A stretch of 64,000 nt of DNA from Actimicrobium antarcticum (GTDB lineage: Bacteria; Pseudomonadota; Gammaproteobacteria; Burkholderiales; Burkholderiaceae_D): the NCBI RefSeq assembly GCF_039536745.1, contig NZ_BAAAZE010000008.1, positions 62,001 through 126,000 of the forward strand, in the 5' to 3' direction. This document shows positions 18,101 through 26,453 of the stretch, one piece after another. The notes under the pieces are model-generated. The model worked only from the letters and a program-made list of their open reading frames with translations. It ran no database searches and was not told the origin of the DNA. Numbering within the stretch: position 1 is the stretch's first letter; each line of letters opens with the position of its first letter. Position numbers and translations under genes: made by a program.

Positions 18101-18822
18101 TGAATCGCGTTTTCGTAGGAGGCGTAGTATTTTTGTGCATCTTCAGCTGTCAACGCCGCTTCACCCAGCATGTCGTACGAATAGCGATAGCCGCGTGCTT
18201 CATTGTCGCGGCTGTTGACGAGTGCGTCAGCGATGGTTTGTCCGGTAACGAACTGGTTTCCCAGCATCCGCATGGCCAGATCGACGCCTTTGCGGATCAG
18301 CGGTTCGCCGCCTTTGGTGATCAGTTTGCCGAGTGCCGACCCCAGGGTTTTTTCGCTGCTGGTCGATACCAGCTTGCCCGTTACCAGCAAACCCCAAGTG
18401 GCGGCATTGACGAATAGCGAGGGCGATTCGCCGAGATGCTTGCGCCAGTCGCCCTTGCTGATCTTGTCGGCAATCAGCCGGTCGGCAGTCTGGTGGTCAG
18501 GGATACGCAACAGCGCTTCGGCCAGACACATCAACGCCACGCCTTCCTCCGACGACAGCGAAAATTCGTGCATCAAAGCATCCACTCCGGAGGCGCGAGT
18601 ACGCTTTTCGCGCACGGCGATTACCAGGCGCTCCGCCAGTATTCCGGTCTGTGCAGTCAATGCGGTATTCTGCGGAACCTGCGCAACCAGCCAGTCGACA
18701 GCTTCTTTTTCCTGCTTGCGATATGCTGCCGTTATTGCCCTACGTAAATCCGTAACTGGCTTGGACATTTCGTCATGTAATGCTGAAAAAGGCGAGCGGC
18801 TGACAGGGGCAGAAAAGGGCAT
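15136..18822 (-). CDS. putA: bifunctional proline dehydrogenase / L-glutamate gamma-semialdehyde dehydrogenase PutA
   Basis: Oxidises proline to glutamate in two steps with substrate channelling, membrane-associated through FAD-dependent electron transfer to quinone. The 1228 residues hold the proline dehydrogenase barrel (YRYSYDMLGEAALT, VRLVKGAYWDAEIKRAQ, FATHNAHT, RRLLENGANSSFVNQI). The aldehyde dehydrogenase domain has its catalytic Cys in FDSAGQRCSALR. A C-terminal extension ends VNTTAAGGNASLMTLEV. Compared with E. coli PutA (1320 residues), the N-terminal ribbon-helix-helix DNA-binding domain is absent, so this form should not self-repress. The divergent Lrp-type gene is the likely regulator. 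An alternative start is Met19 (18768). Confidence 0.96.
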   Translation of the reverse strand: MPFSAPVSRSPFSALHDEMSKPVTDLRRAITAAYRKQEKEAVDWLVAQVPQNTALTAQTGILAERLVIAVREKRTRASGVDALMHEFSLSSEEGVALMCLAEALLRIPDHQTADRLIADKISKGDWRKHLGESPSLFVNAATWGLLVTGKLVSTSSEKTLGSALGKLITKGGEPLIRKGVDLAMRMLGNQFVTGQTIADALVNSRDNEARGYRYSYDMLGEAALTAEDAQKYYASYENAIHAIGRASAGRGIRQGPGISVKLSALHPRYARAQHARVMSELLPRLQSLLLLAKSYDIGLNIDAEEADRLELSLDLMEALAHDPALDGYEGIGFVVQAYQKRCPSVIDFLIDLARRSGRKLMVRLVKGAYWDAEIKRAQVDGMEGYPVYTRKVYTDVSYLVCAEKLLAATDVLYPQFATHNAHTLAAIYTSAEARGVTDYEFQCLHGMGETLYDQVVGKANLDKPCRIYAPVGSHQTLLAYLVRRLLENGANSSFVNQIVDANVAVAALVADPVAQARQLAGVAHANIVLPRDLFGAERTNSAGIDLSNELVLAEIDQAFARFGTMQWHATPLLHGAISAVLQSTHQAILNPADRRDQVGTVTDAGSSEIESALLAANACATDWQTRSPTDRAAVLFRAADLFENHRLELMAIAIREAGKSLPNAIAEVREAVDFLRYYAARVDGTPNALALGPVVCISPWNFPLAIFAGQVSAALAAGNVVLAKPAEQTPLIAFRAVQLLHAAGVPRGALQFLPGQGETIGAQLVADARVCGVIFTGSTDVAQLINRTLAARASTESRDIALIAETGGQNAMIVDSSALAEQVVQDVISSAFDSAGQRCSALRVLCLQQDIADKTITMLKGAMVELSVGNPDRLATDIGPVIDAEAREGLLAHIAQMKKNGRPVFQLPLPDSTQHGTFVAPTVIEITALSELTREVFGPVLHVLRYRREDLPALVEAINATGYGLTFGIHSRIDETIDVITSRIHAGNIYVNRNIVGAVVGVQPFGGEGKSGTGPKAGGPLYLKRLQRAPDGKLGAHMIDEHRGMSDAPVLNALLSWASMHGHDTVTGLGSQYARSSLLGSTVVLPGPTGERNTLSFAARGDILCAASTVGALLNQLAAVLATGNRPVMLAAAHGLLPGGLPRAVREGVIRIDDITDPSRHLQLALVADDELARSIRSDLAARSGALVPLIATDGTTPIALWRLVAERALCVNTTAAGGNASLMTLEV

Positions 18823-19008
18823 TTTTTACTCGGTGATATAGGATTGGGTACGGGCCGGATTTCAGAAGAAGTTGGCACTTCCAAGGAAACTGAATATTCG
18901 ATTGTATGTGTGATTGGATCGTATTTATTCTGGTATTCCCGACAACTATCAAAACTTTGTTTTTAGTGAGACAATTTCACCAAATAAAATTCTTAACTGA
19001 GATTCTCG

Positions 19009-19467
19009 ATGCTAGACAAAATCAGCAAAAAAATACTAAGCGAACTGCAAAATGATGGTCGCATCAGCAATGTGGAATTATCGGCACGGGTAAACCTGTC
19101 TCCGGCGGCTTGCCTGGAACGGGTACGCAAACTGCAGGAAGGAGGCTACATCCTCGGTTATACCGCGCAGCTCAATCCGCAATTGCTGGACGTGTCGTTA
19201 TTGGTGTTTATTGAAGTCGTACTGGACCGGACCACGCCGGAAGTGTTCGATGCGTTCAAACGCAGTGTCCAGATCATTCCCGAGGTGCTGGAATGCCACA
19301 TGGTCGCAGGCGGTTTCGATTACCTGGTCAAGGCCCGGGTACGTGACATGAACGCCTACCGCGAGTTTTTGGGTAAATCACTGCTGCAATTGAAAGGCGT
19401 GCGCGAGACACACACTTACGCGGTAATGGAAGAAGTCAAGAACACGACCAAATTGCCGATACGCTGA
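19009..19467 (+). CDS. Lrp/AsnC-family transcriptional regulator (PutR-like)
   Basis: A 152-residue Lrp-type regulator. The N-terminal helix-turn-helix starts MLDKISKKILSELQNDGRIS and includes NVELSARVNLSPAACLERV. The C-terminal RAM effector domain covers about residues 65-145 (VLECHMVAGGFDYLVKARV). It is divergent from putA across a 186-bp A+T-rich gap. In many alpha- and betaproteobacteria, an Lrp-type PutR beside putA activates it when proline is present. The same role is inferred here, supported by the lack of a DNA-binding domain in this PutA. Confidence 0.92.
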   Translation: MLDKISKKILSELQNDGRISNVELSARVNLSPAACLERVRKLQEGGYILGYTAQLNPQLLDVSLLVFIEVVLDRTTPEVFDAFKRSVQIIPEVLECHMVAGGFDYLVKARVRDMNAYREFLGKSLLQLKGVRETHTYAVMEEVKNTTKLPIR

Positions 19468-19529
19468 TGCGCCGCCGAGGTGGTCAGTTCTGCTGACGTA
19501 GTGGCGACCATGTCGGTGTTTCTAGTGCT

Positions 19530-20480
19530 CTACGGTCGAACGGTATCCCGCAAAAACGTTTCATCGGTCAATGCCGTCAGATGATCTCGTAGCCACTTGT
19601 GCGCCGGGCTGCGGGCATCGCGTTGGTGCCATAGCATATCAACTTGCACCTGTGGCAGCGCGAACGGAAGTTCCTTGGCGATCAGTTCGCCGGTCATGCC
19701 GGTCGAGGCGATCAGGTGCCTCGGCAGCACGGTAAGCAGATCCGAGTTGGCCACCACCCGCCCTGCCGTGAAAAACTGATTCACCGTGAGCAGAATACGG
19801 CGATCACGTCCGAGTTGGGTCAGCGTATCGCTGACCAGTCCATGCGCACGTCCCGAAAAACTCACGAGCAAATGGTTGGCGGCGCAATAGGCGTCCAACG
19901 TCAGCTCTGCTTTCGCCAGCGGATGTTGTTTGCGCATCACACAGACATATTTGCCCGAGTACAGCAATTCGTGGCGGATCGGCGTATCGGGTTCGCCAGC
20001 CAATTGCGCCACCACACCCGGGAAAAAGCCAATCGCGAGGTCGATATCACCACGTAACAGCATCGGTCGCGGTTCGCGGGTCGTCAACGGCACCATGCGC
20101 ACGTTTAAACCTGGCGCATCACGCTCGATCGAGCGCACCAGCGACGGCAACCAGAGCGCTGCGGTGGCATCTGCCATTGCCATGCGAAATGTTGCCTGCG
20201 TGGTCGATACATCGAAACTTTGTGGCGCCATCGCCGCTTCCAGATCCGAGAGCGCACGTCGCACGGCCGGCCAGAGTTCGTCTGCGTGAGGAGTTGGTTT
20301 GACACCATGTGCTGTCCGGATCAGCAATTCGTCGCCGACCGAATCCCGCAATCGTTTCAATGCGTTCGACACCGCAGGTTGGGTCATCGCAAGGCGACTG
20401 GCCGCACGTGTCAGATTACGTTCGCTCATCACTGCATCGAAAACACGCAGCAAATTCAAGTCCAGAGTCAAGAAGCTCAT
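19530..20480 (-). CDS. LysR-family transcriptional regulator
   Basis: The frame opens at 20552, but the ATG at 20480 gives the standard LysR N-terminus MSFLTLDLNLLRVFDAVMSE and a protein of about 316 residues. The helix-turn-helix is AASRLAMTQPAVSNALKRL; the PBP-like effector domain follows from about residue 90. The sequence resembles the NodD/LinR-like branch (LDLNLLRVFDAV start). The divergent neighbour is a small membrane protein gene, and no metabolic target is visible, so its regulon is unknown. Confidence 0.9.
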   Translation of the reverse strand: MSFLTLDLNLLRVFDAVMSERNLTRAASRLAMTQPAVSNALKRLRDSVGDELLIRTAHGVKPTPHADELWPAVRRALSDLEAAMAPQSFDVSTTQATFRMAMADATAALWLPSLVRSIERDAPGLNVRMVPLTTREPRPMLLRGDIDLAIGFFPGVVAQLAGEPDTPIRHELLYSGKYVCVMRKQHPLAKAELTLDAYCAANHLLVSFSGRAHGLVSDTLTQLGRDRRILLTVNQFFTAGRVVANSDLLTVLPRHLIASTGMTGELIAKELPFALPQVQVDMLWHQRDARSPAHKWLRDHLTALTDETFLRDTVRP

Positions 20481-20650
20481 CGGTAATGGCCGGTCGGGAG
20501 AAGTGAAAAAATCATGATGGAATTGTGACGTTAACAACTTGATTTTATTCACAAAAAGTATAACTGATATGTGAAATTGGAATTGGATTTATAACAGGCA
20601 GCTAACTACACTGCACTGCAACATAATACACATTCCACAGAAAGCCCCAC

Positions 20651-20968
20651 ATGTCCATTCTGGCCATCGCCTTCCCGGCACAAGCCGCCGTCCCCGTCGC
20701 CCAGTCAGCCATCCTCGCCGTGGTCGCCGCGGCACGGCCGTTGTTCGGCATCGGCGTATTTGTGACATTGTTTTTGGTATTCAGGCCGCTGCTGGCAGGT
20801 GTGCTGCGTGCCGCATTGCTGGTGCTGAAGCCGCGCAAGTCGCTCGAACAGCGCTCGGTTCGCAGCCGGTTGCGCGGCATCCTGACGCTCAACCGGATGG
20901 CCAGTGATCTAGATCATTGCCAGCCCAATGTTGCGTCCGAACTGCGTGCATTCGCAGCACGCGGCTGA
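20651..20968 (+). CDS. small hypothetical membrane protein
   Basis: Not recognised. The 105 residues begin with a hydrophobic stretch (about 4-27). A second one follows at about 31-60 (PLFGIGVFVTLFLVFRPLL), then a basic cytoplasmic-looking tail (LKPRKSLEQRSVRSRLRG). This suggests one or two inner-membrane segments. It is divergent from the LysR gene across about 170 bp and followed after 50 bp by another small gene on the same strand. Codon use is typical of the region, but no homologous family is recalled. Confidence 0.6.
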   Translation: MSILAIAFPAQAAVPVAQSAILAVVAAARPLFGIGVFVTLFLVFRPLLAGVLRAALLVLKPRKSLEQRSVRSRLRGILTLNRMASDLDHCQPNVASELRAFAARG

Positions 20969-21018
20969 CAGGCGACGTTCAAACGGCTGCTATTCCCACA
21001 TTCTTCGAAAGGGTCACC

Positions 21019-21234
21019 ATGAAAACGTTATCGTTCGCTCCACCTGTCGATCACTTCTCGGTTCCTTCGCTGGCGCTGCTGGCCAAGAAATTTTCTGCCA
21101 TCCTGCCGCTCACGCCAGTCGTGACAGGCGCACGCGGATTGGCATTAGCCGATATCGCCGACATCTCATTGCGTACCACGGCAAAACACGGCTTGACGGT
21201 CAGCCGTCGCCTCCGCCTGGCTGCTGACCTGTAA
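21019..21234 (+). CDS. small hypothetical protein
   Basis: Not recognised. The 71-residue product starts at the ATG at 21019, preceded by GAAAGGGTCACC, a plausible ribosome binding site. The frame is open further upstream to 20917, but that part overlaps the preceding gene. The middle is hydrophobic (SLALLAKKFSAILPLTPVV) and the C-terminus basic (RTTAKHGLTVSRRLRLAADL). A strong terminator 34 bp downstream closes the transcription unit, which supports a real expressed gene. Confidence 0.55.
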   Translation: MKTLSFAPPVDHFSVPSLALLAKKFSAILPLTPVVTGARGLALADIADISLRTTAKHGLTVSRRLRLAADL

Positions 21235-21267
21235 CGCGTCTCCTCCTTTCCGGTTACTGCAGGATTG

Positions 21268-21301
21268 AGCCCCGCTGGCAAGTGCCACGCGGGGCTTTTT
21301 T
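21268..21301 (+). terminator. rho-independent terminator
   Basis: A hairpin with arms GCCCCGCTGGCA / TGCCACGCGGGGC (one bulge), directly followed by six T. It ends the transcript of the two small genes upstream. Confidence 0.85.
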
Positions 21302-21340
21302 ATGTGGCTGAGCAGGCGTCTGAGGTCATCAATATGGTGA

Positions 21341-21387
21341 AAAAAAAGCACGACCGACACACCTGAAAGAGTGTCGGTCGTGCTTTT
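21341..21387. terminator. bidirectional terminator between small genes and pckG
   Basis: A perfect 13-bp stem GCACGACCGACAC / GTGTCGGTCGTGC with a 10-base loop. It has A7 on the left and T4 on the right, so it can stop transcripts from either side. On the minus strand it lies 40 bp after the pckG stop. Confidence 0.87.
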
Positions 21388-21428
21388 GCAGATTTCTGAC
21401 TGTCGAGCTATCTGACTGTCAATCAAAC

Positions 21429-23285
21429 TCAGTTGGACAGGCGCTTCTCCAACTGGTCTTTAATCGCGACCAATTCTTGCGGCAGGTGATGATGCAACTT
21501 GTCGAACAATTCAGTGTGCAGCTTCAACTCTTCCTGCCAGGCGGCATGGTCGATGGAGGTGATCTGCTTAAACTGCTCTGACGTGAAATCGATGCCGTCC
21601 CAGCTCAAGTCGGCATAGGAAGGCGTGGTACCGAAGATGTTTTCAATGCCAGCGGCGTTGTGGTCGATCCGGTCCAGCATCCACTTCAGCACGCGCATGT
21701 TGTCGCCAAAACCTGGCCAGACAAACTTGCCGTCGTCGCCGGTGCGAAACCAGTTCACACAGTAAATCTTCGGCAAGGTTGCGCCCGTTGCGGCCAGTTT
21801 CTCGCCCATATCGAGCCAGTGCTGAAAGTAGTCGCTCATGTTGTAACCAATGAATGGCAGCATGGCGAACGGATCGCGACGTACTACGCCAGTCTGGCCG
21901 GCTGCTGCAGCAGTGGTTTCCGAACCCATGGTCGCCGCCATGTAGACGCCTTCCACCCAATTGCGCGCCTCTGTCACCAGCGGAATCGTCGTCGAACGAC
22001 GGCCGCCAAAAATAAAGGCTGAAATTGGCACGCCGGCCGGGTCGTCCCAGGCGGTATCGATGACCGGATTTTGCGTTGCTGCCACGGTGAAGCGGGCATT
22101 CGGATGTGCTGCCTTGCGACCACTTTCCTGGGCGCTGGCTGGTGTCCAGTCCTTGCCCTGCCAATCGATCAGATGGGCTGGCGCTTCCTTGGTCAGTCCT
22201 TCCCACCAGACATCCCCGTCATCGGTCAATGCCACATTGGTAAAGATCGTGTCGCTGGCCAGCGATGCCATACAGTTGAAGTTGGTTTTCTGGTTGGTAC
22301 CCGGCGCGACGCCGAAATAACCTGCTTCCGGATTGATGGCATACAAACGGCCATCTGCGCCCGGCTTGATCCAGGCGATATCGTCACCGATGGTGGTGAC
22401 TTTCCAGCCTTCAAAACCGGCTGGCGGAATCAGCATCGCAAAATTGGTTTTACCGCAGGCCGACGGGAACGCGGCGGCGACATAATGCTTTTTGCCTGCA
22501 GGCGATTCGACGCCGAGAATCAGCATGTGCTCGGCCAGCCAGCCCTTGGCGCGACCCATGCTGGAGGCGATACGCAGGGCGAGGCATTTTTTGCCCAGCA
22601 GTGCATTGCCGCCATAGCCGGAACCGAACGACCAGATTTCGCGGGTTTCCGGATAATGGACGATGTACTTGGTCGGGTTGCACGGCCAGCGTGCGCTTTG
22701 TTCACCGGTGGCCAATGGCGCACCGACGGTGTGTACGCAAGGTACGAACTCGCCGTCTGTACCGAGGACATCAAAAATCGCCTTGCCCATGCGTGTCATG
22801 ACGCGCATGTTGACGGCGACGTATGGTGAGTCGGACAGCTCGACGCCGATATGGGCAATCGGTGAACCCAGCGGGCCCATCGAAAACGGCACCACATACA
22901 TCGTACGGCCTTGCATGGCACCATCGAACAGGCCGTTGAGCTTGGCGCGCATCGCGTCCGGGGCTGTCCAGTTATTGGTCGGGCCGGCCTCAGCTTCGGT
23001 AGCAGAGCAGATAAACGTACGGTCTTCGACACGCGCGACGTCGGTCGGGTCGGAACAGGCCAGATAGCTGTTGGGCCGCTTGTCCTGATTGAGCTTTATC
23101 ATCATGCCGGAGGCGACCATCTCGGCGCACAACCGGTCATATTCTTCTTGCGAGCCATCACACCAGACGATGCGTGCCGGCTTGGTCAGCGAGGCCACTT
23201 CGGCAACCCAGTTGATCAGTTGTTGTTGTTTGACGTAAGACGGGGCGTTGACACTGGCGACGCCACCCATGACGGGTTGATTCAT
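21429..23285 (-). CDS. pckG: phosphoenolpyruvate carboxykinase (GTP)
   Basis: Converts oxaloacetate and GTP to phosphoenolpyruvate, CO2 and GDP, the entry to gluconeogenesis. The start at 23285 gives 618 residues and has a strong GGAGG ribosome binding site 7 bp upstream; the open frame to 23342 is not needed. The GTP-type P-loop with its reactive cysteine reads FPSACGKTNFAMLIPP. Other family blocks are TIGDDIAWIKPG, the Mn-ligand region YGGNALLGKKCLALRIAS and FIGYNMSDYFQHWL. It is monocistronic, with a bidirectional terminator behind it. Confidence 0.96.
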   Translation of the reverse strand: MNQPVMGGVASVNAPSYVKQQQLINWVAEVASLTKPARIVWCDGSQEEYDRLCAEMVASGMMIKLNQDKRPNSYLACSDPTDVARVEDRTFICSATEAEAGPTNNWTAPDAMRAKLNGLFDGAMQGRTMYVVPFSMGPLGSPIAHIGVELSDSPYVAVNMRVMTRMGKAIFDVLGTDGEFVPCVHTVGAPLATGEQSARWPCNPTKYIVHYPETREIWSFGSGYGGNALLGKKCLALRIASSMGRAKGWLAEHMLILGVESPAGKKHYVAAAFPSACGKTNFAMLIPPAGFEGWKVTTIGDDIAWIKPGADGRLYAINPEAGYFGVAPGTNQKTNFNCMASLASDTIFTNVALTDDGDVWWEGLTKEAPAHLIDWQGKDWTPASAQESGRKAAHPNARFTVAATQNPVIDTAWDDPAGVPISAFIFGGRRSTTIPLVTEARNWVEGVYMAATMGSETTAAAAGQTGVVRRDPFAMLPFIGYNMSDYFQHWLDMGEKLAATGATLPKIYCVNWFRTGDDGKFVWPGFGDNMRVLKWMLDRIDHNAAGIENIFGTTPSYADLSWDGIDFTSEQFKQITSIDHAAWQEELKLHTELFDKLHHHLPQELVAIKDQLEKRLSN

Positions 23286-23579
23286 GAAAAAGCCTCCAAG
23301 GCAAATAAGAAATCTGGTTCCGGTGTTGCTGGCCGCGTTCAATGAAATAATGATCGGGCAGTGAAATCAGGAAATTGTCATTATGTTTTCCACGGCGACA
23401 AACACAACGTCTTCATCATTACCGCGAAAAAATGAAGGGAAATTGTACACCGCCGGTCCGCATATCCTGCGCACTTACAACAAATCGGTAGCAATAAATC
23501 TTGACTTTTGTAGTGGGCTAATTGCAATTTTTCGGGCAAGTCATTTATTCACAATTCACACCGTCGCGTGCTTACTTCC

Positions 23580-24578
23580 ATGAAAATTGCCATTCTCGAC
23601 GACCATCAGGATCGGGTTCGTCACCTGCGCTGCTTTGAACTGCTTGCCGGACATGAAGTAAGGATATTCAACCATGTTGCCCGCGGGATCGGTCAACTGG
23701 CTATCCGTCTGGCTAGCTTCGATGCTCTGGTACTGATCCGTGAACGCACCAGCCTGCCGGCGGCGTTACTGAAAAAATTGCCGAACCTGAAACTGATCGC
23801 CCAGACCGGCAAAGTTGCCGGGCATATCGACGTCGATGCGGCCACGGCACTCGGCATACTGATCGTCGAAGGCACCGGTGACCCGGTTGCTCCGGCAGAA
23901 CTGACCTGGGCTCTGATCATGGCGGCGTCGCGCCGGCTTCCTGACTATGCATTGAATTTGCGCGAGGGATTGTGGCAAACCGTCTCCATCACGCCCGAGC
24001 GCAACATGCTGGGCCGGGCACTGAAAGGCCAGACACTGGCGATCTGGGGATACGGAAAAATCGGCAGAATCGTGGCCGGATATGGCAAGGCATTCGGCAT
24101 GGATGTTCTGGTCTGGGGGCGGGAGCAGAGCCGCGCTGTGGCCAGCCAGGATGGCTATCGCATCGCCGCATCCAAGGCGGAATTTTTTGAACAGGCCGAT
24201 GTGTTGTCGCTGCATTTGCGTCTGAACGAGGCAACCCGTTGCTGTGTCGGTGCCGATGATCTGGCACGCATGAAACCGGCATCCTTGCTGGTCAATACCA
24301 GCCGCGCCGAGCTGATTGCCGCTGATGCGCTGGAGCAGGCGCTGCAAGCGGGGCGTCCTGGTTTCGCTGCACTCGACGTGTTCGAGACCGAGCCGCTGCC
24401 TGCCAGCGCCGCACTGCTTCGAATGCACAATGTGCTGGCAACTCCGCATTTGGGATACGTCGAGGAGCACAGCTACGAGCTATATTTTGCAGCGGCATTC
24501 CGCAACATCCTCGATGTCGCCGCGGGCACGCCGCACAACGTGCTGAACCCGTCTGCCATTGGCATGGTGCGCTGCTGA
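23580..24578 (+). CDS. D-2-hydroxyacid dehydrogenase family protein
   Basis: An NAD(P)-dependent oxidoreductase of the D-isomer-specific 2-hydroxyacid family (phosphoglycerate, glyoxylate/hydroxypyruvate type), 332 residues from the ATG at 23580; an in-frame upstream codon at 23568 is less likely. The nucleotide-binding motif IWGYGKIGRIVAGYGKAFGM lies near the middle. The catalytic Arg is in NTSRAELI, the Glu region in DVFETEPLP and the His in ATPHLGYV. No serine-pathway gene adjoins it, so the substrate is open. Confidence 0.9.
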   Translation: MKIAILDDHQDRVRHLRCFELLAGHEVRIFNHVARGIGQLAIRLASFDALVLIRERTSLPAALLKKLPNLKLIAQTGKVAGHIDVDAATALGILIVEGTGDPVAPAELTWALIMAASRRLPDYALNLREGLWQTVSITPERNMLGRALKGQTLAIWGYGKIGRIVAGYGKAFGMDVLVWGREQSRAVASQDGYRIAASKAEFFEQADVLSLHLRLNEATRCCVGADDLARMKPASLLVNTSRAELIAADALEQALQAGRPGFAALDVFETEPLPASAALLRMHNVLATPHLGYVEEHSYELYFAAAFRNILDVAAGTPHNVLNPSAIGMVRC

Positions 24579-24611
24579 CCCGTGTGTGCACCATGGCGCG
24601 AAGCAGGTGGT

Positions 24612-25382
24612 TCAGCCAGGCGTCTTGAAGGACCCCATCGACGCTAATTTGAGCGGTCTGCCCTCCGGCGCACGTTGCATGACGCCACCTCCCCGATTCC
24701 ACATGGTTGCCCATCCGGGTGGCCAGGGCAGCTCCTCCCCCGCATAGGCTGCCACGCCGCTACGCACCGGAATAATCGGCACGCCACTAGGTGCCGGGCC
24801 CTGGCAGTGGTCCCAGCTCAGGCTGAAGGTGTAATTGGGCAAGAGTAAATCGCAGGCATGCGCGAACCATTCGGTGTGATCTTCATCACGACCAAGCGCC
24901 AGCGCCAGACCCTGGGCATCAAAGCGCGCCAATGCGCTGGCCAGTTCGGCAGCCGTTGCGCCAGGGGTATCGCCCCAGCCCAGCACCGGATTGAAATTGT
25001 AGTCGGCGCCCGATCCGTACCAGCCTTCGCGCCAGGGTCGTTGCATCCAGTTGCGGGTTCCGCAAAACAAATGCCAGCGCCAGTGCAGTCCGGACGGTTT
25101 TGGCCAGTTGTACAGATACAGGCGCTGATAGCCGGCCCGGTGTAGTTCCCGCAACATGGCCATCAGCCGTGCTTGCGGCATACGGTCAGGTGGCGAGTGC
25201 CGAAACAGGATCGGCTCACCGTCCGCATGTTGCACGTCATCCGATGACAAATTCAGGTCCAGCGTACGGGCCTCGCTGCCGAACCGTGCAGCAATCCATC
25301 CCGTCAGCAGATTGACTGACACGATGACCCCGTAGCCGCGATGACGATGGAAAATAACAGTACCGGGGGCAACAGGTTTCAT
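24612..25382 (-). CDS. hypothetical protein
   Basis: Not recognised as a named family. The start at 25382 gives 256 residues; the frame continues to 25502, but that extension is low-complexity. The N-terminus PGTVIFHRHRGYGVIVSVN looks like a small SH3/Tudor-type beta fold, as at the start of CarD- or UvrD-associated domains. The rest is tryptophan-rich (WPKPSGLHWRWHLFCGTRNW) and has no signal peptide or membrane segment. It converges on the 2-hydroxyacid dehydrogenase gene with a 33-bp gap. Confidence 0.7.
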   Translation of the reverse strand: MKPVAPGTVIFHRHRGYGVIVSVNLLTGWIAARFGSEARTLDLNLSSDDVQHADGEPILFRHSPPDRMPQARLMAMLRELHRAGYQRLYLYNWPKPSGLHWRWHLFCGTRNWMQRPWREGWYGSGADYNFNPVLGWGDTPGATAAELASALARFDAQGLALALGRDEDHTEWFAHACDLLLPNYTFSLSWDHCQGPAPSGVPIIPVRSGVAAYAGEELPWPPGWATMWNRGGGVMQRAPEGRPLKLASMGSFKTPG

Positions 25383-25741
25383 AAAAAGCTGATCAGGTTG
25401 GATGGAGTGGATGCGCCAGTTTAGCGAAAATTGCGCGCTGGTGTGTCTGCGACCTGGCGACGCGGAACAGGTTTTTGCACCAGCCTGAGGCACTGGTGTC
25501 ACTCAGCCAGGCCCGTGAAGCACATAGTTGGTGTATTGCGGCGCAAAAGCGGCTGCCCTGTCCTTGGTCACGCTGGCCTGTAATTTGCTAACGCCATGTC
25601 ACTACTTTGCGATGAAGTGGCAGCAGCTTTTCATCACGAAGTCAAAAAACCGAAGACAGCGCACACCCTGCACTGCCTTGCTGGTTCCCCGATATCTCGG
25701 GTAATTGTCCGGCGACCTGCCGGGATCAGGAGAATGATGTG
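25383..25741. other. 359-bp intergenic region with two dyads
   Basis: Contains the divergent promoters of the hypothetical gene to the left and the Rrf2-like gene to the right. Two inverted repeats lie close before the latter: CCCGA-TATC-TCGGG at 25688-25701 and CCGGC-GACCT-GCCGG at 25709-25723, ending just before the AGGAG ribosome binding site. They are candidate operators for an autoregulator. Nothing else is recognised in the stretch. Confidence 0.5.
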
Positions 25742-26263
25742 ATGAAAGACGACTTTATTTTGGGTGACAGCGCCTTGCACCAGCGTCTGTGCGCGATTAC
25801 CGAAATCCTCGGAAAATTTGTTGCCACGGCACCGCGGCCACTGAGCATTTCGCAACTCACTGAAAGTACCGGGCGGTCCGAAAAAGAGCTGGTCAAGCTT
25901 TGTGCCGGACTAGCCCGTGCCGAATTACTGCAACCCCACATGGCGCAGGTGCCAGGCCACTGGGCGCTGACATGCGCACCTGACCTGGTCACCCTGGAAG
26001 ATGTGTTTCGTTGCGCAATGGCCGAACACCCATCCGAACAGGCACTGTCGACCAAAGCGCCCGCGCCGTCCGAGCGCCACACGCAACGCCTGCATCGCGA
26101 TGCCGACCTGCTGGTGACACAGGCAGCGATGGCGATCAACCAGAGCGTGTTCCAGCATTTGCGTCAATTTTCGCTGGACCGGTTGAACTTCAGTACGTCT
26201 GTTCCATTCCCATCAGGCAGCGCTTCCCGCTACAGCTCGCGCCGTCCATCATTGAGTCTCTGA
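25742..26263 (+). CDS. Rrf2-like winged-helix protein, paralogue 1
   Basis: A 173-residue protein whose N-terminal 90 residues look like a winged helix of the Rrf2 type (LSISQLTESTGRSEKELVKL helix-turn-helix, then LVTLEDVFRCA, comparable with the Rrf2 dimer helix). The Fe-S cysteines of IscR/NsrR are absent. The C-terminal part, MAINQSVFQHLRQFSLDRL, is shared with the next gene. The start is ATG 25742 or the preceding GTG 25739, with AGGAG upstream. A tandem paralogue follows 190 bp later. Its ligand and targets are unknown. Confidence 0.75.
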   Translation: MKDDFILGDSALHQRLCAITEILGKFVATAPRPLSISQLTESTGRSEKELVKLCAGLARAELLQPHMAQVPGHWALTCAPDLVTLEDVFRCAMAEHPSEQALSTKAPAPSERHTQRLHRDADLLVTQAAMAINQSVFQHLRQFSLDRLNFSTSVPFPSGSASRYSSRRPSLSL

Positions 26264-26453
26264 CGCTAATATCTATGTCTGTTTCGCATAAAGTAATGCG
26301 AACATGGCATTGGCTTTGCCTTGCTCCGCTCGTCTACGATGTGTCCGTTCCTGACTGACCGGGCAGTCTCACTTCTTCCATGTGTCGCCAGGATACGGAA
26401 GCGGGGTCGGGGTATGGCCTCGCGCGATGATTGTGCGTACACACGGAGCGGCG

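Noticed and set aside
21341..21387. CRISPR repeat or small RNA gene
   Set aside because: There is only a single hairpin with A- and T-runs on its sides, which fits a bidirectional terminator.
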